9,484 nt of DNA from Streptomyces sp. NRRL F-6676 (lineage in GTDB: Bacteria; Actinomycetota; Actinomycetes; Streptomycetales; Streptomycetaceae). Location of the stretch: NCBI RefSeq assembly GCF_000725625.1, contig NZ_JOHS01000095.1, forward strand, positions 1 through 9,484. Reading direction: 5' to 3'. The notes under the pieces are model-generated. The model was given only the letters and a program-made list of their open reading frames with translations. It was not told the DNA's origin and ran no database searches. Shown in pieces: positions 1-5,652 of this stretch. The first letter of the stretch is position 1, and each line of letters opens with the position of its first letter. The position numbers and the translations under genes are program-made.

Positions 1-74
1 ACGATCCACGGCCGAGTACTCACACCATCACGAACGGCCGAATCTTCACACCGGTCACGGCCAACCAGCACGTT

Positions 75-355
75 TCACCAAGATCGTGTTACGAGCTCAT
101 AGGGATCAACAGGCGCGGGTTCTCCAATCGATTGTTGAATGGCGTCCAGTACTTGTCCCACCTGGCCGGCATCGACCCTCTCCTGAGTGCTCCAACAGCC
201 GAGCCAGGACACCGGCGGCAGTGACTCAGAGGACCGCAGGCATACCCAGGTGCTCTCGGGAAGCCCACCATCCCCACGCAGCACGTACGCCGTGAAGGCC
301 TGGTCCGAAGCCGTTGCCGTTGGAGTTGTCCGATCACGAACGTCGTGTGCTGCGG
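75..355 (-). pseudogene. 3' fragment of an unknown protein gene, cut by the IS630 remnant
   Basis: The minus-strand frame ending at the stop codon near 75 reads like real protein in its last 75 to 85 residues. It includes AFTAYVLRGDGGLPESTWV, then WLGCW, and ends PVDPYELVTRSW. The other minus-strand frames here are Arg/Pro-rich and look like shadows. Further upstream (above about 355) the same frame runs antisense to the IS630 transposase remnant and loses protein character, so the gene appears truncated by that insertion. I do not recognise the family and assign no function. It is a short soluble-looking C-terminus with no membrane segment. Its position downstream of a toxin/immunity cassette on the same strand would suit another orphan immunity gene, but that is only inference. 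Confidence that this is a coding remnant is moderate; the upper boundary is approximate. Confidence 0.4.
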
Positions 356-1085
356 GGCTGATTGCCGCAAGCAGACGGCGTCGCAGGCGCTGGTGCTGCG
401 GTTGAAGAGCGTACTGGCGTGCGCGGAGGGCCAGCCGAACGCGCAGGTCGCGGACGACCTGGGGTCTCGCGGGAGACGGTGCGCAGTGGCGGTCCCGGCT
501 CGCCCCGGACCGACTGGAGGGCCTGGTGGACCGGCCACGCTCGGGTGCACTGCGAAGGACCACGGACGAGGAGGTCGAAGCCCTGGTCGCCAGCACGCTC
601 GGCCAGACGCCACCGACGGGTGATTCGCACTGGTCGACGCGCTCGATGGCCCAGGCCACAGACATGTCGCAGTCGGCGGTCTCCCGGATCTGGCGGGCGT
701 TCGGCCTCGAGCCACACATCGTTCAGACCTGGAAGCTGTCGCCCGACCCGCAGTTCGTGACCGAAGTCCGCGATGTGGTGGGCTACGCCACCCACAAGAC
801 CGAACCGGTCAAGAAGTGGCTGTTGCGGCACCCCCGCTTCCGCCTGCACTTCACCCCCACCTCGGCGTCCTGGCTCAACCTCGTCGAGCGCTGGTCCGCC
901 GAGCTGACTTGCCGCAAACTCCGCCGCTCCGCCCACCGCAGCGTCGTCGAACTCGAACGGGACATCCGCGGCTCGATCAACGAGTGGAACAAGAACCCCA
1001 AGCGCTCATCTGAACGAAGACCGCCGACGACATCCTCGATACCCTCGCCGCATACTGCACACAAAATAACGACTCAGGACACTAG
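356..1085 (+). pseudogene. IS630-family transposase, decayed (three frameshifts, a nonsense codon, core deletion)
   Basis: The pieces line up in order with an IS630-type DDE transposase. A frame-3 segment from 366 reads ALVLRLKSVLACAEGQ. A frame-2 piece VSRETVR starts at 464. Frame 1 from 487 carries the second helix-turn-helix region (THWSTRSMA-like, then SQSAVSRIWRAFGLEPH). At about 780 the frame jumps from DVVG straight to YATHKTEPVKKW, so about 100 residues holding the first two catalytic Asp residues (the VDEK and LDNYATH regions) are missing. The part with the catalytic Glu, SWLNLVERW, survives. Near 1002 the frame shifts again, a Trp codon has become TGA at 1011, and the usual C-terminus (KTADDILDTLAAYC) ends at the TAG at 1083. 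One-base losses explain the shifts at about 464, 485 and 1002. The product cannot be active. I did not find the terminal inverted repeats. Confidence 0.88.
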
Positions 1086-1196
1086 GCTATTCCCGTGGAA
1101 TCGGAAGAGCGTTCTAAGCGCTGCGTTCTGAGAGCCACTCCTCGGACTTTGTTCTGATTCATGACTCATCCACACTTCCCGATGGGCGCCTGAGCC

Positions 1197-1703
1197 CTAC
1201 ATGGGCCACGGCTTCATCTCTTCGGGCGCATGAACGCAGATCAACGGGTGATCCGCGCTCACCATAAGGTCCAAGCCCTCGTAGGGTGTGCTTCCGATAC
1301 CCCAGATCAGGCCGTTCGCGTAAGCAGCCACAGCCCCGTCCGGCCGCATGAAGACATGCGAATAGCTGAGCCACCAGCCGACGGGAAACCATGAGCCGCT
1401 GAGGGCTGAGCCGATCGCCGAGGATTCGTCCTGATGCCTGCCGCCAGCCCCCACAGCATCGACGAAAAACGGTTCGCCGTTGATGAAGTTGGGGCCGTCC
1501 TCACGGGCCGGCCCAATCTTCAGGCCTCGGAACGATTCGAGGAAGGCGGTTGCCAATGGACTCGGGATGTACCCCTGCGCCATCAGAGACTGGATGTCGG
1601 AGGACACGTCGATGTGTCGCCCGGGGTACCAGCCAGCCTGCCGCAGGGCGGAAACCGTTGTCGGGTCCAATCGGGAGGTGAAATCCTCCGGTTCGCCGCT
1701 CAC
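1197..1703 (-). CDS. SUKH-3-like immunity protein of the orphan deaminase toxin
   Basis: Cytosolic protein of about 168 residues that should bind and neutralise the deaminase encoded just upstream. The N-terminal block LRQAGWYPGRHIDV followed by FLESFRGLKI matches the opening of SUKH-3 family proteins. The rest is rich in aromatics and Gly (SGSWFPVGWWLSYSHVF) and ends EEMKPWPM. SUKH-superfamily proteins are established immunity proteins for nucleic-acid-targeting polymorphic toxins. I choose the GTG at 1703: it overlaps the toxin's TAG stop by one base (TAGTG) and has a G-rich ribosome-binding-like stretch about 10 bases upstream, which implies translational coupling. An upstream in-frame start at 1751 would overlap the toxin's end by about 49 bases. 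The family call is from motif memory. If the toxin upstream is untranslated, this gene needs its own promoter, and none is obvious. Confidence 0.78.
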   Translation of the reverse strand: MSGEPEDFTSRLDPTTVSALRQAGWYPGRHIDVSSDIQSLMAQGYIPSPLATAFLESFRGLKIGPAREDGPNFINGEPFFVDAVGAGGRHQDESSAIGSALSGSWFPVGWWLSYSHVFMRPDGAVAAYANGLIWGIGSTPYEGLDLMVSADHPLICVHAPEEMKPWPM

Positions 1704-2107
1704 TAGTAATTCACCCCCAAGCTGTCCATCACTCGGCGGCACGCCTTGCACGGGGTAGCAGGAGCACCGTGGTCACCCTTGGGCGTATCGCTCACATGCA
1801 CCGTAGTCATGTTCCCGCCTCGGATACCCGGTTCACCTTCTCTTGCATACGCTTTGCTCAGGCACTGCATCTCCGCACATCCACCGTTCATCGGGTGGGC
1901 CTGCTGCTCGAAGATCTCCGCCATTTCATCCGGAGCGGTGACAGGTTCCTTATTGTCCGATCGGTAGACATGGCCGCTCCGAGATTCATATTCGGCGGCG
2001 AAGTCGCTTCCCCGAATGTCGCCCGCATCGGCCTGTGCGTCGAGGGATGCCTCACCGCAGTTATGGACCAGGACTGGCGTGGCTCCCGCCAGCACATAGT
2101 ACGTGTG
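1703..2107 (-). CDS. Orphan toxin tip: HINT C-terminal remnant plus YwqJ-like deaminase domain
   Basis: The frame opens with 16 residues of a HINT-domain end, HTYYVLAGATPVLVHN. This is nearly identical to the end of the complete HINT domain at 7762-8196. A 118-residue toxin domain starting at Cys follows. That domain has the deaminase zinc-site motifs: GGCAEMQCL (Cys-Ala-Glu, the Cys form of the H/C-x-E motif) and PATPCKACRRVM (P-C-x2-C). It ends LGVNY. YwqJ-like members of the cytidine-deaminase fold are known tips of polymorphic toxins; the nucleic-acid target is not deducible here. A TAG at 2110-2108 stands in frame directly before the HINT remnant. The only start is a GTG at 2095 inside the HINT part, with no ribosome-binding site, so this module probably has no independent expression. 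The immunity gene follows immediately. It could instead be a broken full-length toxin gene. Confidence 0.75.
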   Translation of the reverse strand, partial: HTYYVLAGATPVLVHNCGEASLDAQADAGDIRGSDFAAEYESRSGHVYRSDNKEPVTAPDEMAEIFEQQAHPMNGGCAEMQCLSKAYAREGEPGIRGGNMTTVHVSDTPKGDHGAPATPCKACRRVMDSLGVNY

Positions 2108-2108
2108 C
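2057..2108 (-). repeat. 52-nt toxin-tip junction repeat, copy 1 (HINT cleavage site)
   Basis: This stretch matches 7759-7810 in the same orientation at 47 of 52 positions by hand alignment, with the last 24 bases (up to 2108) identical. It encodes the HINT end YYVLAGATPVLVHN plus the following Cys. Similarity stops abruptly at 2108/2109, immediately before the in-frame TAG. Such shared stem/tip junctions are the recombination points used when orphan tips replace resident tips in Rhs and CdiA systems. Confidence 0.85.
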
Positions 2109-2198
2109 TACGCGGTACCCCTCTACCTGCTTCTTCGCTGGTCAGCGTGGGTTTTGCGCTCCGCTGGCGTCCGTGGTTGTGCGCGGAAATCCGTGGGT

Positions 2199-2233
2199 GT
2201 TGCCGTCGCTACTGCCGTCAGGCGGTTCAGCCC
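2199..2233 (+). repeat. Left copy of a TGCCGTCA-containing degenerate direct repeat (candidate element end)
   Basis: The sequence TTGCCGTC-GC-TACTGCCGTCA (2200-2220) recurs at 6934-6955 as TTGCCGTC-AAC-TACTGCCGTCA. In both places it continues into a CGG then TCAGCCC. Each copy contains two TGCCGTCA-type units, the first degenerate here. The left copy overlaps the end of the Nudix gene; the right copy follows int. The positions suit attachment-site arms or integrase/excisionase binding sites at the two ends of the AICE remnant. The copies are not identical, so they are not a clean att core. Confidence 0.45.
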
Positions 2234-2697
2234 AGGTAGGGGCTTTCACGGTGCTCCAGGAAGTGCTGGAGCCGGAGCCGTTGGGTGTGGTGCATCGGCA
2301 GCTGCTCGATCTCTTCCGGCGGTACATACCGGAGTTCGGTGGACTCGTCGGAGATCTCCAGCTGGCCGCCGGTGATGCGGGCGGTGAAGCAAACGTTGAA
2401 CTGGCGGCGGACCTCGCCGTCGGTGTAGGCGATGATGTGTTTCGGGTCGGTGTAGGTGCCGACCAGGCCAGTGATCTCTACGTCCAGGCCGGTCTCTTCC
2501 TTGACCTCGCGGACGGCCGTGCCTGGCAGGGAGTCGGTGAGGTCCATGCCTCCGCCGGGCAGCGCCCAGAGGTCGTTGTCACGGCGACGCTGGAGGAGGA
2601 TGCGCCCGTGATCGTCGGTGACGACGGCGGATGCGGCAACGACCATGCTGTTCGGCTTAGGCGCGTTCGGGTCGCCGTAGTACTCAGTGCGGGCCAC
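2227..2697 (-). CDS. Nudix hydrolase (MutT-like; Pif-like position in the AICE)
   Basis: Protein of 156 residues predicted to cleave a nucleoside diphosphate linked to another moiety; the substrate cannot be read from sequence. The Nudix box lies at residues 49-71: it begins GGMDLTDS and ends REVKEETGL. The three catalytic Glu positions of the RE-x-x-EE part are intact, but the first Glu of the G-x5-E-x7-REUxEExGU consensus is Asp55. I choose the GTG at 2697: it follows the upstream gene's TGA (2702-2700) by two bases and has a GAGGAAGG ribosome-binding site a few bases before. A longer start at 2736 would overlap the upstream frame. In pSAM2 a Nudix-motif protein, Pif, blocks redundant transfer between element-bearing cells. 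A similar exclusion role is possible here but inferred only from position; general housekeeping Nudix function is the alternative. Confidence 0.85.
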   Translation of the reverse strand: MARTEYYGDPNAPKPNSMVVAASAVVTDDHGRILLQRRRDNDLWALPGGGMDLTDSLPGTAVREVKEETGLDVEITGLVGTYTDPKHIIAYTDGEVRRQFNVCFTARITGGQLEISDESTELRYVPPEEIEQLPMHHTQRLRLQHFLEHRESPYLG

Positions 2698-2699
2698 GG

Positions 2700-2984
2700 T
2701 CAGCCTTCCTCTCGTACGGGAGTTGCCGTCGCCCACACGGCGTTGAAGCTCTCAGCGTAGGTGTCGAACATGCCGCTCTCCTGGTGTCGGCGAAGATGCC
2801 ATACGGAGGCGGCGTAGGCGTTGACGCCCCAGACGTGTGCGTTGACGAGTTGCTGGTCGTCGGCGCGGTAGAGGGAGTTGTAGAGCGTGGTGCCGTGGGT
2901 GCGGACTTCGATGCCCGGGGTGGCAGCGAGGGGTCTGTAGTGCATAAGCGCGAGGCGGCAGCGGGATTCGATGCCGTGGCCGCG
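2700..2984 (-). pseudogene. C-terminal remnant of an XRE-type regulator with a DUF5919-like domain
   Basis: About 94 codons remain, beginning GHGIESRCRLALMHYRPL. They continue through the recognisable THGTTLYNSLYRADDQQLVN, HVWGVNAYAASVWHLRR and FDTYAESFNAVWATA blocks to the TGA at 2700. Intact relatives are helix-turn-helix regulators that commonly stand directly upstream of a Nudix gene, as here. Upstream of about 2984 the frame turns into Arg/Pro/Ser-rich sequence because the region becomes antisense to an unrelated plus-strand gene remnant, so the N-terminal helix-turn-helix is gone. A GTG at 3062 could nominally open a 120-codon frame, but its first 27 residues are antisense noise. The remnant still abuts the Nudix start, so it may supply translational coupling. 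The family assignment rests on remembered motifs. Confidence 0.65.
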
Positions 2985-3157
2985 CGGAGCCGGTCCTGTA
3001 CGCGATGCAGTGCGCCGTGGACGGAGAGACCTCGCCGACAAGCGAGGACTTCGCCGAACCACAGGAATGAGTGTTGCGGCACTGCGGCCAGAACCCGGCC
3101 CACCACACCTACCGGGAGATCATCACCCGCCCCTGGCGGACCTGGCGCCAGATGTGA
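2984..3157 (+). pseudogene. Remnant of a small Streptomyces protein (DUF7848-like) with an internal stop
   Basis: The plus-strand frame reads AEPVLYAMQCAVDGETSPTS, then EDFAEPQE, then TGA at 3068, and resumes in the same frame as VLRHCGQNPAHHTYREIITR and PWRTWRQM to the stop at 3155. This pattern resembles the short Cys-containing proteins of about 60-80 residues common in Streptomyces. In these the stop position is normally Trp (a TGG to TGA change), and the MQC segment normally belongs to a C-x2-C pair; here the second Cys is Asp. The N-terminus is missing: the frame opens after a TAA at 2945 with no start codon, and similarity begins near 2984, exactly where the antisense regulator remnant ends. 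Function of the family is unknown. The coding nature is convincing; the family label is less certain. Confidence 0.55.
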
Positions 3158-3746
3158 CCTGCCTCGCTCGCCCAGGCGCCGCACCGCGCCGACCCACCCG
3201 ACTCCCGTCCCTGCCGGGCGCGGCCAATCGAGGCTCGCCCGTCCTCGTCAGCCCCGGCAGGGACGGGCCTTCACGTGTGCGCCGCGCCCATAACCGTGAG
3301 GTTCCGGCCTCAGCCCCAGAAAGTCAGCCACGACGGCGGGCGCGCCAACCGATCACCCGCCACGTGTGTCTCGCTCAACCCCGCACCGGCATCAGCCCAG
3401 TTATCTCCATCGTCACGGCCCCAGCCAGGCACAACGGCCGCGTTCCGGACGACAGTTCCGCCGGGGTGCCGACGCCGCACGGTACGAGATAGCCGGACGA
3501 CCTCTCGGGGACCCGGCCGGTCTGCTGCTGAGCGGTCGGACAGCGGGGCTTCCGATTGACAGTCCGGCCTGTGCCTCTGGGCTCTACGCGCCGAGTGGTC
3601 GGCGGCCGTCGCCAGCGGGGCGGCAGACAGGAGCGGGCGGCGGTCACCGACCGCCGGCGCGCGGCGGCCCGCGTCAGCGGGACGCCCTTGATCAAGTAAA
3701 GAAACTTTGAACAGCTCACCCACTGGTCAAGCTGCCCGGCCGATGG
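3158..3746. other. 0.59-kb stretch with no convincing gene
   Basis: Several open frames cross this stretch on both strands, for example minus-strand 3719-3375 and 3723-3310, but none shows recognisable domains, a clear ribosome-binding site or consistent codon use. The products are Arg/Pro/Ala-rich. What can be seen: a 15-bp perfect inverted repeat at 3204-3267; an 8-bp hairpin with an ACC loop at 3638-3656; and an AT-richer patch near 3687-3710 containing the perfect palindrome CTTGATCAAG (3687-3696). In pSAM2-type elements this kind of space can hold small orphan genes or transfer-related cis sites. I cannot tell which applies, and it may simply be decayed coding sequence. Confidence 0.5.
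3204..3267. terminator. 15-bp perfect inverted repeat with 34-nt loop
   Basis: CCCGTCCCTGCCGGG at 3204-3218 is the exact reverse complement of CCCGGCAGGGACGGG at 3253-3267. The position, about 47 bases after the stop of the plus-strand remnant at 3157, would suit a transcription terminator. There is no T-run, and the loop is long for a simple intrinsic terminator, so a protein-binding site or a replication-related structure is also possible. Confidence 0.45.
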
Positions 3747-4715
3747 TCAGGGTCGCTGCTGCCGGCGCTTCTTCGATTCGGCCAGTGCGGTCTTCAGCTT
3801 CTCGCTCGGCGATACGTCCGGCTCGGCGTCGTCGTCATGGAGGGGCGGCAGGAACAGGCCGCGTCGGCTCTTCTCCCGCTTGACCTTCCGGCGCTCGCTG
3901 TAGAGCCGCTGATGCTCTTCCCGCACCACGTCCCATCGCCGGTCCAGCTCCGCTTCCCGCGCCAGCAGCTCCTCATCGCTGAGGTCGGCGAACTCGGTGG
4001 CAGCAGCACGCGCCTCGCGGGCGATCTCATCGCGCAGCAGGTAATTCGTGATCGTCCCATGGTGCTTGCCCGGCTCCGGTTCCTGGCGCACGAAAACACC
4101 GCGCCCCTTGACCGCGTACGCCAGCCCGTCCTGCTTGAGGCGCCGATAGGCGTTCTGCGCGGTGGAGTTGGCGACTTTGAACCGCTCTTGGATCTCCCGG
4201 GCGGGAGGAAGCTGGGAGCCTGGAGGGTAGGTGCCTTCCAAGATTTCCCGGCGGAGGATATCGGCGACCTGAGCGTACGGCGGTCGGGGATCACCGTTGT
4301 AGATGACGTCGACCGGCCAGTCCGGCCCCTCAGCGTCGGAATCCTCATGATCGCCGTCGGCCTCTTCGGCGCTCCCGCCGACGGAGTCACTGACGTAGCT
4401 GCCCCGGCCAAGCTGGGAATAGACCAAGCCTTCCTGCTTGAGCACGCGCAGGGCGTTCTGGACGGTGGAGCTGGATACCCCGAACCGATCACTCAGCACG
4501 TTGGCCGAGGGCAGCCGCTCGCCGGAGCGGTACTCGCCGTTCAGGATCGCGTCCCGCAGGGCCTCGGCGGCCTGGAGGTACGGCGGCCGGGAGTCCTCGT
4601 CCAAGGGCAGGGTCAGCCTGGATCTGGTGACGGTGGAGGCGGCCCAGTGATCCGCTTCCTTCGCCAAAGTCGCCGAGTACCAAAAGCACGGCCTGGTCCA
4701 GCACCCAGGCACCAC
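3747..4715 (-). CDS. Tandem double-GntR winged-helix regulator (KorSA-like position)
   Basis: DNA-binding regulator with two GntR winged helices in one chain. The first spans residues 45-108 (RPPYLQAAEALRDAIL, GERLPSANVLSDRFGV, STVQNALRVLKQEGL, GRGSYV). The second spans about 143-209 (RPPYAQVADILRREIL, GSQLPPAREIQERFKV, STAQNAYRRLKQDGL, GRGVFV). An acidic linker at 114-130 separates them. No FCD or UTRA ligand domain follows. Instead there is a charged, probably coiled-coil tail (230-285) and a basic end KKRRQQRP. In pSAM2 a GntR-family repressor, KorSA, shuts off transfer and replication; this gene's place opposite repSA suggests the same job. The nominal GTG at 4715 gives about 22 N-terminal residues that lie antisense to the repSA remnant. 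The native start has probably been lost or replaced at the junction near 4650, and no ATG or GTG lies between that junction and domain one. Confidence 0.82.
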   Translation of the reverse strand: MVPGCWTRPCFWYSATLAKEADHWAASTVTRSRLTLPLDEDSRPPYLQAAEALRDAILNGEYRSGERLPSANVLSDRFGVSSSTVQNALRVLKQEGLVYSQLGRGSYVSDSVGGSAEEADGDHEDSDAEGPDWPVDVIYNGDPRPPYAQVADILRREILEGTYPPGSQLPPAREIQERFKVANSTAQNAYRRLKQDGLAYAVKGRGVFVRQEPEPGKHHGTITNYLLRDEIAREARAAATEFADLSDEELLAREAELDRRWDVVREEHQRLYSERRKVKREKSRRGLFLPPLHDDDAEPDVSPSEKLKTALAESKKRRQQRP

Positions 4716-5428
4716 CGTCGTACGCCACCACCGCCGTGCTCTCCGATGCCATCAGGGCCGCCGCACCGCGCGCCCGCATCTCCGTCACCTCGAACGCGGT
4801 CGGGGAACGCGAACTCGGCTGGGGCCAGCAGCTTGACGTGCGCGAGATCGCCACTTTCGGCACCGACGCCGAACTCACCGACCAGGCCGTTGCCGCCTAC
4901 GTGGCCAAGTACGCCACCAAGTCCGCCGACGCCTCCGGCACCCTCGACCACGCTCTGTTCTGCCGCCCCTGCCAAGGCCGCGGCGCCACCCTCCTACCCC
5001 ACGGGACCCCGCTCCCCTGCACCGCCTGCGACAGCACCGGCCAGGCCCGCCCGCTACCCCGCCTCGCCGTCGCACGCCACGTCCGGCAGATGATCCGCAC
5101 CTGCTGGGAACTCGGCAGGCTGCCCGAGTTCGCCGAGCTCAAGCTCTGGAAGTGGGCACACATGCTCGGCTTCCGGGGCCACTTCTCCACCAAGTCCCGC
5201 AGCTACTCCACCACCCTCGGCGCGCTGCGCGACGCCCGCCGCGCCTGGCGCACCGAACAGGCCCGCGCCCACGCCGGCCTGCCCGAGCCTGACCCGGACA
5301 CCACCCTCGTCGTCGGCCACTGGGCCTACCTCGGCACCGGCTACAACCCCGGCGCCGCGCTCTTCGCCGCCGCCGTCTGGCACCGCAGAGAACTCGCACG
5401 GCAGTTCATCGCCGAAGGGGGCTGCTGA
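4651..5428 (+). pseudogene. repSA: Truncated, frameshifted RepSA-type replication initiator
   Basis: RepSA initiates rolling-circle replication of pSAM2-like elements. Only the C-terminal part remains. SFAKVAEYQKHGLV starts at about 4657, after an in-frame TGA at 4648. Near 4698 a small deletion switches frame to SYATTAVLSDAI. The rest then reads cleanly: YVAKYATKS with the likely catalytic Tyr motif, two C-x2-C pairs (CRPCQGRG and CTACDSTG), KLWKWAHMLGFRGHFSTKSR, and TGYNPGAALFAA, to the TGA at 5426. The expected His-x-His metal-binding motif just after GLV is missing, removed at the deletion point. The N-terminal few hundred residues are absent because the sequence joins the GntR gene's 5' end near 4650. 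The 693-nt frame from 4736 could still be translated, but it should not nick DNA normally. Its stop overlaps the xis start (TGATG). Confidence 0.85.
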
Positions 5429-5652
5429 TGACCACACATGCACCCGCCACGCCCCACCAGGGGCCGAGCACACCGGAGGAACTGCTGACGGTTCCCAAGG
5501 TCATGGCCAGCCTCCAGCTCGGCCGTTCCGCCGTCTACGACCTGCTCCGCAGCGGCCAGCTCGCCTCGATCACCCTCGGCCGTGCCCGTCGCATCCCCGT
5601 CCACGCCCTGACCGACTTCATCCGCACACGCCTCGAACAGGAAGCCGCCTGA
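5428..5652 (+). CDS. xis: Excisionase, MerR/helix-turn-helix type (Xis)
   Basis: Small DNA-binding protein of 74 residues that directs the integrase toward excision by bending the attachment region. The core ELLTVPKVMASLQLGRSAVY, then DLLRSGQLASITLGRARRIP, is the winged helix-turn-helix of the HTH_17 excisionase group. It ends in a short helix, VHALTDFIRTRLEQEAA. The ATG shares its A with the repSA stop (TGATG), and its own stop shares the A with the int start, so translation of repSA, xis and int is coupled in one operon. Length and position match Xis of pSAM2-type elements. Nothing looks damaged, so excision could still be supported if the operon is transcribed. In pSAM2 the operon needs the Pra activator, which is not visible here. 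Confidence 0.88.
   Translation: MTTHAPATPHQGPSTPEELLTVPKVMASLQLGRSAVYDLLRSGQLASITLGRARRIPVHALTDFIRTRLEQEAA

Noticed and set aside
75..719. Full 214-codon minus-strand open frame
   Set aside because: Only the last 75-85 codons look like protein. The upstream two thirds run antisense to the IS630 transposase remnant.
3068..3070. TGA as a recoded (selenocysteine or readthrough) codon in the small protein remnant
   Set aside because: No supporting structure was seen, the 5' end is already missing, and a TGG to TGA nonsense change is simpler.
3310..3723. Minus-strand frames of 114-137 codons in the 3.2-3.7 kb stretch
   Set aside because: No recognisable motif or ribosome-binding site, mixed third-position composition, and several frames are equally open. 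Left as unassigned sequence.
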